In this document: positions 1-8,216 of the stretch, piece by piece
Layout: each line of letters opens with the position of its first letter
Position numbering within the stretch: position 1 is the stretch's first letter
Origin: an uncultured Lachnospiraceae bacterium
GTDB lineage: Bacteria; Bacillota; Clostridia; Lachnospirales; Lachnospiraceae
Reading direction: 5' to 3'
Length of the DNA: 64,000 nt
Assembly (NCBI GenBank): GCA_910579865.1
Contig: CAJTXA010000004.1
Span: 1 to 64,000 of the forward strand
Program-made: the position numbers and the translations under genes
The notes under the pieces: model-generated
Database searches by the model: none
Told to the model about the DNA's origin: nothing
The model's input: the letters and a program-made list of their open reading frames with translations, nothing else

Positions 1-188
1 ACATACAATATTTATTTTATCTAAATCCTATTTATGTGTATATTCGTTATTTTAGAAAGATTATTTTAGAGGGAGAAATTCCAAGAGCATCCTTTCATTT
101 CTTAGCGGTTGGGTATGCAGTAGTAGTTTTATTTATCGGTGGGTTGATCTATAAAAAGAAAAATTATAAATTTTTATATTATATTTAA
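1..188 (+). CDS. C-terminal end of polysaccharide ABC-2 exporter permease (partial)
   Basis: Only the last 61 codons are inside the window; the reading frame is open from base 3 and ends with TAA at 186-188. The visible part reads NPMYVYIRYFRKIIL, then one hydrophobic segment (LAVGYAVVVLFIGGLI) and a short basic, aromatic tail. This is how Wzm/TagG-type ABC-2 permeases end. The gene directly downstream encodes a Wzt/TagH-type ATPase and the stop codon nearly touches it, which fits a permease-ATPase pair exporting a lipid-linked polysaccharide across the cytoplasmic membrane. The assignment rests on context and the short tail, so other ABC-2 permeases cannot be excluded. Confidence 0.7.
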   Translation, partial: IQYLFYLNPIYVYIRYFRKIILEGEIPRASFHFLAVGYAVVVLFIGGLIYKKKNYKFLYYI

Positions 189-199
189 TGGGAGTTGTA

Positions 200-985
200 A
201 TGAAGAAAACAATAGTTACAGTGAAAGATGTTTCAGTGGAATATATAATTGGGGATTTACGAAATATTGGTTTAAAGGAGTTTGTACTAAAAAAGCTGAC
301 AAAAACCTATCAGGTGAAGTCTTTTTTGGCAATTGATCAAGTTTCTTTTCAGTTGCAGCAGGGAGAAATGCTAGGAATTATTGGTTCAAATGGAGCAGGG
401 AAATCCACGTTATTAAAAGTCATTACCCAGATTATGCGTCCTTCAAAAGGATCGATTCAAGTGAATGGAAAAGTAGCTGCTTTGTTGGAATTAGCAAGTG
501 GATTTGATGGAGATCTTAATTTAAAAGAAAATACCTATCTTCGAGGAGCGATTTTAGGTTATACCCGTGAGTTTATGGATCAAAAATATCCAGAAATTTT
601 AGCTTTTTCAGAATTGGAAGCTTTTGAAGAACGTCCTTTTAAGCAGCTCTCAAGTGGGATGAAATCAAGAATTGCATTTTCAATTGCCAGTTTGGTAGAA
701 CCAGAAATTCTAATTTTAGATGAAGTATTGTCAGTGGGAGATGGTGCTTTTCGAGAAAAAAGTGAGGCAAAAATGAAGGAAATTATTCAGAATGGAAAGG
801 CAACAATTTTGGTATCTCATTCCATTCCACAGGTTCGAAGAATGTGTAATAAGGTTTTATGGTTGGATCATGGAAAACAGATTGGATTGGGAGAAGCAAA
901 TGAAATGTGTGATGCCTATGAACAATTTTTAAAAAGTGGCGTTCTTCCAAAAAAGGAATTTCTTTTTCAAAAGAAGATAGAATAA
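200..985 (+). CDS. Polysaccharide ABC transporter ATP-binding protein (Wzt/TagH family)
   Basis: ATPase half of a polysaccharide exporter, predicted to power glycan export with the permease just upstream. A Walker A motif (GSNGAGKST, about residues 62-70), an ABC signature (LSSGM, about 150-154) and a Walker B (ILILDEV, about 170-176) are all visible. The N-terminal stretch before Walker A is long and rich in VKDVSVEY-like residues, as in TagH and Wzt. At 261 residues it has no large C-terminal carbohydrate-binding domain, so it resembles the short TagH-like forms that do not recognise a capped glycan end. I place the start at the ATG at 200, preceded by GGGAG; an upstream ATG at 188 overlaps the permease stop and has no ribosome site. 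The glycosyltransferase gene follows after 20 bases. Confidence 0.88.
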   Translation: MKKTIVTVKDVSVEYIIGDLRNIGLKEFVLKKLTKTYQVKSFLAIDQVSFQLQQGEMLGIIGSNGAGKSTLLKVITQIMRPSKGSIQVNGKVAALLELASGFDGDLNLKENTYLRGAILGYTREFMDQKYPEILAFSELEAFEERPFKQLSSGMKSRIAFSIASLVEPEILILDEVLSVGDGAFREKSEAKMKEIIQNGKATILVSHSIPQVRRMCNKVLWLDHGKQIGLGEANEMCDAYEQFLKSGVLPKKEFLFQKKIE

Positions 986-1005
986 AACGAAAGCAGGGAA
1001 AATAG

Positions 1006-2730
1006 ATGATACTACAAACCATTTTAATTCCAAAAAAAAAGAGAGAAAGTTATATAAGAGGTGGAAGGATAAAGGAAGGAAAACTGTTTCTTTTAAAGGG
1101 AGAAAGCCTTTCTTTTGATACCTATTTTAATAGTTTTTCTTATCCGAAATATCGAGATTATACAAAAGCAGATGCAGTAGAATTTGAAGTGGAATTTTGT
1201 GGAGAGGTTGTAGCATATTGGTGTGTATTTGATGAAGAGGAACGGATTCTTTGCAAAAAAAGAGGGAAGAGTGAAAGAAAAACTTCTCTTATTTTTTCAG
1301 CTAATTTTAAAGATCTTCCCCAAAATGGGATTCTTTATTTAAAAATTGAAGCAAAAAAAGAGAGTGAAATTCTAGGGGGAAGTTATTGTGCTAAGTGTGA
1401 ATTTGAACCAATTAATTGTAGTGTGGTGATTTGTACTTATCGAAGAGAATCTTTTGTACTGAAAAATATAGAACGATTTCAAAAAGGAAAGTTCACTTGG
1501 ATTTCTCATGTGTATGTAATTGATAATGGAAATACACTAGAAACACAAACTGATTCTTTTATTCAAGTGATTCCTAATAAAAATGTAGGAGGAAGCGGAG
1601 GATTTACAAGAGGATTATTAGAAGCAGAACAAGAGGGAGCAACTCATGTAATTTTGATGGATGATGATATTGTTTTTCATCCAGAAACAATGGAACAGAT
1701 GACAATGTTTCTTTCGATTTTAAAAAAGGAATGGAAAGAAAGTTGGTTTAGTGCAGCAATGATAACATTGGATCAACCAGAAAAACAGTATGAGATGGGA
1801 GCAATTTGGGATGGAAAAAAATCAATAGGAAAGAAACAGGGAGTGGATCTAAGAAAGAGGGAAAATCTTTTAACAAATATGGAAAACCGTGAAATACAGT
1901 ATGGAGGCTGGTGGACTATATTACTGCCTCTTTCGATTTTAAAAAGGGTTGGATTTCCATTGCCTTTCTTTATTAAATTTGATGATGTGGAATATGGGAT
2001 GAGAAAACCATTAGGAACAGAAATTATTACAATGAATGGGATAGCAGTTTATCATGAAGCATTTGATCGAAAAGTGAATTTTGCCTTGGATTATTATAAT
2101 TTGAGAAATGAGCTGATTGTAAATGTGCTGTATAAAAATCTTTCTTTAATAGGAGCATTAAAACGTGTTTGGTATGAAGTGTGTAAAGAAATTTTTTTAT
2201 ATCGATATGATTGTTGTTTACTTGTATTTCAAGCAGTAAAAGATTTTTTAAGAGGAGTTGATTTTTTTCTTGAAACAGATGGAGAGAAGGAGAATCAAAA
2301 ATTGATGAATTTAGCACCTAAATTGATACCTTTAGAAGAGATACCAGAATGGGAAGAGTCCTTACGTTGTGATAAGCATAAAAGAAGTTATAAAGTTACA
2401 TTACCAATGATTTTGACAATGGGAGGTCAAATTTTACCATCTGTATTTTTAAAAAAAGAGAAGTATGGGGTACCTTTATCGAAAGCAAGTGCAGTTGATC
2501 TATTTGGAAGAAAATGGGCGATACAATATCAACTGGGAAAAGAAGTAGGAATTTTAACAAAACATAGTACAAAGAAATTTATAAAGTATGGATTAGGTGC
2601 AATTGGGATATCTTTTCAATTGATAAAAAAGTATGGAAAAGTAAAGATGGAGTTTCAAGAGCGTAAGGAAGAAATTTCTTCAATGATATTTTGGAAAAAG
2701 TATTTAGGGATTAATTCAAATAATGAATAA
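1006..2730 (+). CDS. GlfT2-like galactofuranosyltransferase (GT2)
   Basis: Predicted to add galactofuranose from UDP-Galf to a growing surface glycan on the cytoplasmic side. The 574-residue protein has an N-terminal beta-rich region (about 1-135), then a GT-A fold starting at CSVVICTYRRE (about 138). It also has the NVGGSGGFTRG motif (about 193-203) and the acidic metal-binding run LMDDD at about 217-221. This arrangement, including the N-terminal sandwich and the C-terminal helical part, is that of mycobacterial GlfT2 and its homologues. A UDP-galactopyranose mutase gene at 13423-14520 in the same locus would supply the donor sugar, which supports the assignment. Sugar and linkage specificity are inference. 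It sits in the same direction as the exporter and licD genes, with gaps below 25 bases. Confidence 0.85.
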   Translation: MILQTILIPKKKRESYIRGGRIKEGKLFLLKGESLSFDTYFNSFSYPKYRDYTKADAVEFEVEFCGEVVAYWCVFDEEERILCKKRGKSERKTSLIFSANFKDLPQNGILYLKIEAKKESEILGGSYCAKCEFEPINCSVVICTYRRESFVLKNIERFQKGKFTWISHVYVIDNGNTLETQTDSFIQVIPNKNVGGSGGFTRGLLEAEQEGATHVILMDDDIVFHPETMEQMTMFLSILKKEWKESWFSAAMITLDQPEKQYEMGAIWDGKKSIGKKQGVDLRKRENLLTNMENREIQYGGWWTILLPLSILKRVGFPLPFFIKFDDVEYGMRKPLGTEIITMNGIAVYHEAFDRKVNFALDYYNLRNELIVNVLYKNLSLIGALKRVWYEVCKEIFLYRYDCCLLVFQAVKDFLRGVDFFLETDGEKENQKLMNLAPKLIPLEEIPEWEESLRCDKHKRSYKVTLPMILTMGGQILPSVFLKKEKYGVPLSKASAVDLFGRKWAIQYQLGKEVGILTKHSTKKFIKYGLGAIGISFQLIKKYGKVKMEFQERKEEISSMIFWKKYLGINSNNE

Positions 2731-2746
2731 TTAGGAGTATTGTATT

Positions 2747-3544
2747 ATGGATTCTGCAAAAGTATCTCTGAAGGAAATGCAAAAACAGGAATTTGAAATT
2801 TTATGTGAATTCGATCGGATTTGTAAAATTTATAACCTTACTTATTATCTTACTGCTGGTACATTGCTTGGTGCAATTAGACATAAAGGATTTATTCCAT
2901 GGGATGATGACATTGATGTTGTAATGCCATTTGAAGATTATAAAAGATTTTCTAAAATTTGTCAAAAAAAGTTGGCAAAGAATTATTTTTTTCAAAGCTG
3001 GAAAACAGAAAAAAATTATCCTTTTCATTTTGTTAAAATTCGAAAAAATGGGACAACGGATGGAGTCACTTTTTTGAAAAAAATAAAAATGCATCATGGA
3101 ATTTATATTGATATCTTTCCTCTTGAAAAATGTCCAAAGACAGATTGGTTTGCTAAGTTGCTTTTTAAAACAGTAGAGTTTACAACATATGCCTTGCTAA
3201 AAAAGGGAGATAAAACATTTCACTATAATTTTCAAAAAAAATATGAACAAGTGATTTTTTCTTTATTGAAATGGCTGCCAAGAAAAATACTTCTTTTTTT
3301 TCGAGAACAAATTCGTTTTCTTGTTTTTATTTTTTGTTCGAATGAAAGACTTTGTACATCAGGAGGAGGTCATGGATATCCTTATGAAACTTATAAAGCA
3401 GAATGGTTTTCTGAAACAGTTTTAGTATGGTTTGAGGGAAAAAAGTTTCCAGCTCCAAAAGGATGGGATGCACTTTTGACTCATATGTATGGAGAATATC
3501 ATATATTACCTCCTAAAGCAGAACGTAAGGGACATATAGAATAA
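2747..3544 (+). CDS. LicD family phosphotransferase
   Basis: LicD-family proteins transfer phosphocholine or another phospho-substituent onto surface glycans. The 265-residue product shows the family core near the N-terminus: LTAGTLLGAIRHKGF followed by IPWDDDIDV, the nucleotidyltransferase-fold GxxLGxxRxxxxIPWDDDxD signature with its metal-binding aspartates. The length is normal for bacterial LicD. No choline uptake, kinase or cytidylyltransferase gene (licA/B/C) is in the window, so the substituent is unknown; many clostridial LicD proteins probably use other CDP-activated groups. It lies between a galactofuranosyltransferase and a polyprenyl-phosphate glycosyltransferase, in line with a role in decorating the locus glycan. 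Confidence 0.87.
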   Translation: MDSAKVSLKEMQKQEFEILCEFDRICKIYNLTYYLTAGTLLGAIRHKGFIPWDDDIDVVMPFEDYKRFSKICQKKLAKNYFFQSWKTEKNYPFHFVKIRKNGTTDGVTFLKKIKMHHGIYIDIFPLEKCPKTDWFAKLLFKTVEFTTYALLKKGDKTFHYNFQKKYEQVIFSLLKWLPRKILLFFREQIRFLVFIFCSNERLCTSGGGHGYPYETYKAEWFSETVLVWFEGKKFPAPKGWDALLTHMYGEYHILPPKAERKGHIE

Positions 3545-3616
3545 ATTAAAATGAATAAATAGAATATAGTATAGAGATAAATATTCTTATAAATAAGTGA
3601 AAAGGAGGAAAATATT

Positions 3617-4315
3617 TTGAAAGTATTAATTATTATACCAGCATATAATGAGGCGGAAAATATTGAAAAAGTAGTAAATAATTTAATTGAAAACTATTTT
3701 CAATATGATTATATCATTATTAATGATGGTTCAATGGATAGAACAGGAGTCATATGCAAACAAAATCAATATAATTTGATTGATTTTCCAATTAATCTTG
3801 GACTAGCTGGTGGAATTCAAGCAGGATTAAAATATGCATATGAACAGGATTATGATTATGCAGTTCAGTTTGATGGAGATGGACAGCATCAACCACAATA
3901 TATTGCTCAAATGTTAGATGAGATGGAGAAACAAAGGGTGGATATTGTAATAGGTTCTAGATTTGTAGAAAAGAAAAAACCTAAAAATTTACGAATGTTA
4001 GGAAGTAATTTAATTTCAATTATTATTAAAATTACAACAGGAAAACAAATTTATGATCCTACATCAGGTATGCGATTATTTAATAAAAGGATGATTCAAA
4101 AATTTGCATATACAATGAATTATGGACCAGAACCAGATACCATATCTTATTTAGTAAGATGTGGAGCAAAGGTAAAAGAGGTACAAGTAGATATGAAAGA
4201 CAGAGAAGCTGGAGAAAGTTATTTGAATTTAAAACGTTCTATTTTGTATATGTTACATATGTGTATATCGATCGTATTTATTCAACGTTTTAGAAAGAAG
4301 GAAAAGTTAGCATGA
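3617..4315 (+). CDS. DPM1-like polyprenyl-phosphate glycosyltransferase (GT2)
   Basis: Small GT2 enzyme of the dolichyl/undecaprenyl-phosphate hexose synthase type, predicted to move one sugar from a nucleotide donor to a lipid phosphate at the cytoplasmic face. IIIPAYNEAENIEKVV lies at the N-terminus, IINDGSMD at about 35-42 is the first acidic motif, and VQFDGDGQHQP at about 85-95 is the DxD. No C-terminal membrane pair is present in its 232 residues. It starts at a TTG codon with an excellent AAAGGAGG site eight bases upstream. Its stop overlaps the start of the DUF2304 gene by ATGA, so the two are translationally coupled. The next genes suggest a lipid-linked sugar module. Confidence 0.87.
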   Translation: MKVLIIIPAYNEAENIEKVVNNLIENYFQYDYIIINDGSMDRTGVICKQNQYNLIDFPINLGLAGGIQAGLKYAYEQDYDYAVQFDGDGQHQPQYIAQMLDEMEKQRVDIVIGSRFVEKKKPKNLRMLGSNLISIIIKITTGKQIYDPTSGMRLFNKRMIQKFAYTMNYGPEPDTISYLVRCGAKVKEVQVDMKDREAGESYLNLKRSILYMLHMCISIVFIQRFRKKEKLA

Positions 4316-4668
4316 CAACCACATTAAAAATTGTGCTAATGGTGATGTGTTTTTTGACGTGTTATTATACATTACATAAAATAAGAAAGGCACAAATGCA
4401 GATTGAAGATTCTATTTTTTGGATATTATTTTCTATAAGTTTGGTTTTAGTAAGTATTTTTCCCAATATTGCATATTTTACGTCTGAACTATTGGGTATC
4501 GGTTCACCAGTAAACTTTGTATTTCTAATTATGATATTTATTTTACTTTTTAAGTTATTTTCGATGTCAATTAAAATGTCACAATTAGAATATAAAATTA
4601 GAAATCTTGTTCAGCAAATAGCGATTAAAAATTATGAATCGGAAAAAAATGAGAAAAATAAGAAATAA
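4312..4668 (+). CDS. DUF2304 family membrane protein
   Basis: 118-residue membrane protein with three hydrophobic stretches (about 5-20, 34-55 and 68-88) and a charged, probably coiled C-terminal tail rich in Lys, Glu and Asn. The size, topology and coupling to a DPM1-like glycosyltransferase are those of DUF2304 proteins. Their function is not established, but they are regularly encoded next to polyprenyl-phosphate glycosyltransferases. The start overlaps the previous gene's stop (ATGA at 4312-4315), indicating coupled translation. A reasonable inference is that it anchors or regulates the soluble glycosyltransferase at the membrane. Confidence 0.72.
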   Translation: MTTTLKIVLMVMCFLTCYYTLHKIRKAQMQIEDSIFWILFSISLVLVSIFPNIAYFTSELLGIGSPVNFVFLIMIFILLFKLFSMSIKMSQLEYKIRNLVQQIAIKNYESEKNEKNKK

Positions 4669-4723
4669 AAGGTTTTTTTCAAGTAATGACCAAAAAAGAG
4701 TAAGAAAATTGGAGAAGTAATAG

Positions 4724-5068
4724 ATGAAATATTTATTATGTATGATATATTTGTTGTTTTCAATATCGGGATTGACATTTATGAAAATGGGTAGTAATCA
4801 AGAAACGAAAATACTTTTTGAAATTTGGGGATTAAAATTTACAATACAATCTATGGTAGGATATAGTTGCTATATAATTAGTTTTATATTATATACAATA
4901 GTGATTTCCAAATTTGATTTAAGTTATATACATCCAATTATAGGAGGAATTACAAATATAAGTGTATTAGTGATTGCAGTGCTTCTTTTTCATGAAAGAT
5001 TTACCATTTTTTCTTTAATTGGAAGTGTGTTTATTGTAGCAGGAGTATTTTGTATGAATATAAAATAA
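4724..5068 (+). CDS. Four-TM SMR/EamA-like transporter, possible lipid-linked sugar flippase
   Basis: 114 residues, almost entirely hydrophobic, with four predicted membrane segments. The end pattern (HPIIGGITNISVLVIAV, then FTIFSLIGSVFIVAGVF) is typical of the small multidrug resistance/EamA fold. Proteins of this size next to a DPM1-like transferase are often flippases for undecaprenyl-phosphate sugars (ArnE/ArnF are the characterised SMR-type examples). A drug-efflux role is possible from the fold alone, but position inside a glycan locus argues for sugar-lipid flipping. It starts at ATG with GGAG about eight bases upstream. Confidence 0.72.
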   Translation: MKYLLCMIYLLFSISGLTFMKMGSNQETKILFEIWGLKFTIQSMVGYSCYIISFILYTIVISKFDLSYIHPIIGGITNISVLVIAVLLFHERFTIFSLIGSVFIVAGVFCMNIK

Positions 5069-5118
5069 AAAAGTTGTTACTAATAAAGTATTTGATATAG
5101 TAACTTATGGAGGAAATG

Positions 5119-5889
5119 ATGTGGAAGGTTTCTGTGATAACAATTACTTATAATAATGCTGAAAACTTGGCAAAGACATTAGAGGCTTTGTTGCAACAGG
5201 ATTATGAAAATTTAGAAAGTATTATTATAGATGGGGGTTCTACAGACAATAGTGTTGAAATAATTAAAAACTTTGAAAAAAAATTTAAAGGAACAGTAAA
5301 ATGGAAGTCAGAAAAAGATCGTGGAATGTATGAAGCAATCAATAAAGGAATAAAGATGGCAACAGGAGAGATTATTGGCTGCTATTGGGATATTTATGCA
5401 TCTAGTGATGTAATTACAAAGATGGTTAAAACAATAGAAAAAGATGGAACAGATGGTGTTCATGGAGATTTGCTTTATATAGATGGAAATAAGGTAAAAC
5501 GGTATTGGAAGATGGGAAAGGGAAGGATTCAAAATGGATGGATGCCAGGACATCCAACCTTATATTTAAAAAAGGAAGTTTATGATAAATATGGGTTATA
5601 TAGAGAAGGATATAAATATTCTTGGGATTATGAATTTATTATAAGAATTTTAAAGGATGATCAAGTAAAGTTATCCTATATTCCAGAAATATTAATTTAT
5701 ATGTTTTATGGGGGAACAACTACAAGTGGTGTACAGGCATATAAAAAGTCAATAATAGACAGTATAAAATCATTGGAAGAAAATCATATAAGATTTCCAA
5801 GAATAATCACATTAAAGCGATTTATTAGAACCGCTTTTCAATTTATAAATTATAAAAGTATTCAAGTAGATATAGAAAATAAGGAGTAA
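5119..5889 (+). CDS. Glycosyltransferase family 2
   Basis: GT-A glycosyltransferase of about 256 residues, probably adding one sugar of the repeat unit. The N-terminal VSVITITYNNAENLAKTL and the following SIIIDGGSTDNSVEII are the usual GT2 nucleotide-binding signature; WKSEKDRGMYEAINKGI is the WcaA-like donor-binding stretch. The DxD position is occupied by a variant (CYWDIY). No membrane segment is seen. Three in-frame ATGs occur at 5107, 5116 and 5119; GGAGG at 5109-5113 is correctly spaced only for 5119. The gap to the heptose gene that follows is seven bases, so it is part of the same operon. Donor and acceptor are unknown. Confidence 0.85.
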   Translation: MWKVSVITITYNNAENLAKTLEALLQQDYENLESIIIDGGSTDNSVEIIKNFEKKFKGTVKWKSEKDRGMYEAINKGIKMATGEIIGCYWDIYASSDVITKMVKTIEKDGTDGVHGDLLYIDGNKVKRYWKMGKGRIQNGWMPGHPTLYLKKEVYDKYGLYREGYKYSWDYEFIIRILKDDQVKLSYIPEILIYMFYGGTTTSGVQAYKKSIIDSIKSLEENHIRFPRIITLKRFIRTAFQFINYKSIQVDIENKE

Positions 5890-5896
5890 AAGTCCA

Positions 5897-7204
5897 ATGA
5901 AAGTAGTTATCATGGCAGGCGGAAAAGGAACAAGGGTATCCTCTATAACAGAGAATATTCCAAAGCCCATGTTAAAGATTGGAGAAAAACCTGTATTGGA
6001 ACATGAACTAATTTGTTTAAGAAAACAGGGTTTTACAGATATTCTTATTACAATCGGACATTTGGGAGATTGTATAAAGGAATATTTTAAAACAGGAGAA
6101 AAATTAGGAATTCGCATTAAGTATTTTGAAGAAAAAGAACCACTTGGAACAGCAGGAGCGTTATATTATTTAAAAGAAGAATTAAAAGAGGATTTTTTTC
6201 TTTTAAATGGTGATGTGTTAATGGATATTAACTTTAGACGTATGTTAGATTATCATAAAAAAAATTGTGCAGATGCTACCTTATTAACACATCCAAATGG
6301 ACATCCATATGACAGTGCTTTAATTATAACAGATGAAAAAGGAAGAATCATTGAGTGGCTAAATAAGGAAGAGAAAAGAAGTATTTATAAAAATCGTGTT
6401 AATGCAGGAATACATATTCTTTCTCCAAGAATTTTAGAGAAAATACAGAAACCAGGAAAGATTGATTTAGATAGAGAGCTGTTAAAACCTTTTGTTGCTT
6501 TAGGAAAGCTTTATGCGTATGATTCCCCAGAGTATATTAGGGATATGGGAACACCAGAACGTTATCAAGAAGTTTGTTCTGATTATCAAAGAGGAATTGT
6601 ACAAGCAAAAAATTTAATGAATAAACAGAAAGCAGTTTTTTTAGATCGAGATGGTACACTAAATGAAGAGATAGGGTTTCTTGCAAATCCAGAGCAAATA
6701 AAATTATTAGAAGGAGTAACAGAAGCATTGCGAATAATCCATGCAAATGGTTATTTAGCGATTGTTGTTACAAATCAGCCTGTTATTGCAAGAGGGGATT
6801 GTACCATAGAGGAATTAGAGATGATTCATAATAAATTAGAAACTGAGTTAGGAAAAGAGGGAGCTTATTTTGATGATTTATTTTATTGTCCGCATCATCC
6901 AGAACGGGGATTTTTGGGTGAACGAATAGAATATAAAAAAGATTGTACCTGTCGAAAACCGAAACCAGGATTATTATTGGAAGCAGCTCAAAAATATAAT
7001 ATTGATTTAGCAAAGTCTTATATGGTGGGAGATAGCGAACGTGATGTTATAGCTGGGATGGCTGCTGGGTGTATTAGTGTCTATATAGGAAATAAAGAAC
7101 TTTCTGATCAGAAATTAGAATATAAAAGGTTTAAAAGTTTATTGGATTTTGTAAATGTAGTAATAAAGGAAGAGAGTACAAAGGAGAGTAAAATATGGTT
7201 ATAA
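5897..7204 (+). CDS. HddC-GmhB fusion: heptose-1-phosphate guanylyltransferase plus heptose bisphosphatase
   Basis: Two consecutive GDP-heptose enzymes in one 435-residue chain. Residues 1 to about 230 form a sugar-phosphate nucleotidyltransferase (VIMAGGKGTR at 4-13, PKPMLKIG at 22-29, LLNGDV at 102-107). Residues about 245-420 form a HAD phosphatase with nucleophile motif FLDRDGT (D250, D252), a VVTNQP threonine motif, zinc-ligand cysteines in CPHHPE (331) and CTCRKP (350, 352), and VGDSERD near 378. The phosphatase would make D-glycero-alpha-D-manno-heptose 1-phosphate from the 1,7-bisphosphate, and the other domain would make GDP-heptose. Such fusions are known for this family. The last 10 bases overlap the kinase gene. 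Confidence 0.88.
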   Translation: MKVVIMAGGKGTRVSSITENIPKPMLKIGEKPVLEHELICLRKQGFTDILITIGHLGDCIKEYFKTGEKLGIRIKYFEEKEPLGTAGALYYLKEELKEDFFLLNGDVLMDINFRRMLDYHKKNCADATLLTHPNGHPYDSALIITDEKGRIIEWLNKEEKRSIYKNRVNAGIHILSPRILEKIQKPGKIDLDRELLKPFVALGKLYAYDSPEYIRDMGTPERYQEVCSDYQRGIVQAKNLMNKQKAVFLDRDGTLNEEIGFLANPEQIKLLEGVTEALRIIHANGYLAIVVTNQPVIARGDCTIEELEMIHNKLETELGKEGAYFDDLFYCPHHPERGFLGERIEYKKDCTCRKPKPGLLLEAAQKYNIDLAKSYMVGDSERDVIAGMAAGCISVYIGNKELSDQKLEYKRFKSLLDFVNVVIKEESTKESKIWL

Positions 7205-8196
7205 CACAAACACCATTTCGTATGTCATTTTTTGGAGGTGGAACAGATTTTCCTGATTTTTATAAAGAGTATGGAGGAAGTGTACTTTCTACTACATTTG
7301 ATAAGTATTGTTATGTGACAGTAAGACATTTACCACGTTTTTTTGATTATAAAAATCAAATTACTTATAATAAAATAGAAAAAACAAATTCAGTGGAAGA
7401 GATTATTCATCCAGCAGTAAGAGAAGCAATGAAATATCTTGATATGCAAGAGTTACATATTACATACGATGCAGATTTACCAGCGAGATCGGGACTTGGA
7501 ACAAGCAGCTCCTTTGCAGTAGGAATGTTACATGCGTTTTATGCATTAAAAGGAAAACATGCAGATAAAAAAAGATTGGCAGATGATGCAATATGGTTAG
7601 AACGAGTGTTATGTAAAGAGAGTGGTGGAATACAAGATCAAATTGCCGCTTCTTTTGGTGGGTTGAACCGGATTACTTTTTTAGAAGATAAGTATTATGT
7701 CAATCCAATTGTAATAAAAAGCGAACGAAAAATAGAATTAAATAAGCATCTTATGTTATTTTTTACAGGTTTTTCTAGGTTTTCCAGCGATATTGCGAAA
7801 AGGCAGGAAAAAGAAACCAAAAATAAGATAGCAGAATTGATGGAAATGAAGCAGTTAGTAGATGAGGCAGAACAAATTTTAGTGTCAAAATGTGATCTAA
7901 AAGAATTTGGAAAATTATTGGATTATACATGGAAGTTGAAAAGGGGAATTGCAAAGGAGATTTCAAATGATACTGTAGATTTGCTCTATGAAAAAGCGTG
8001 TCAGGCAGGGGCAATTGGAGGGAAATTGCTTGGTGCAGGGGGCGGCGGTTTTATGTTATTTTTTGTAGAACCAGAAAAACAAGAGGAAATAAAAAAAGTA
8101 TTAAGTAAGTTATTATATGTTCCGTTTGAATTTGAAGATGGAGGAACAAGGATTTTATACTATAAGTCAGAAGAATTTAGTTTAAATGTTAGTTAA
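7195..8196 (+). CDS. hddA: D-glycero-alpha-D-manno-heptose 7-phosphate kinase (HddA-like GHMP kinase)
   Basis: GHMP-family kinase of 333 residues, predicted to phosphorylate heptose 7-phosphate at C1 to give the alpha-1,7-bisphosphate. The N-terminus QTPFRMSFFGGGTDFPDF is the HddA signature. The ATP-binding loop is PARSGLGTSSSFAVG (about 97-111), and the third GHMP motif GKLLGAGGGGFMLFF lies near residue 280. The start codon is inside the preceding fusion gene (10-base overlap), so expression is coupled. The enzyme order HddC-GmhB, HddA, with GmhA downstream, defines the GDP-D-alpha-D-heptose route known from S-layer glycans of Aneurinibacillus, not the ADP-heptose route of LPS (no HldE or HldD homologue is seen). 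Confidence 0.88.
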   Translation: MVITQTPFRMSFFGGGTDFPDFYKEYGGSVLSTTFDKYCYVTVRHLPRFFDYKNQITYNKIEKTNSVEEIIHPAVREAMKYLDMQELHITYDADLPARSGLGTSSSFAVGMLHAFYALKGKHADKKRLADDAIWLERVLCKESGGIQDQIAASFGGLNRITFLEDKYYVNPIVIKSERKIELNKHLMLFFTGFSRFSSDIAKRQEKETKNKIAELMEMKQLVDEAEQILVSKCDLKEFGKLLDYTWKLKRGIAKEISNDTVDLLYEKACQAGAIGGKLLGAGGGGFMLFFVEPEKQEEIKKVLSKLLYVPFEFEDGGTRILYYKSEEFSLNVS

Positions 8197-8216
8197 GAAT
8201 AAAGGAGAGAGTTCAA

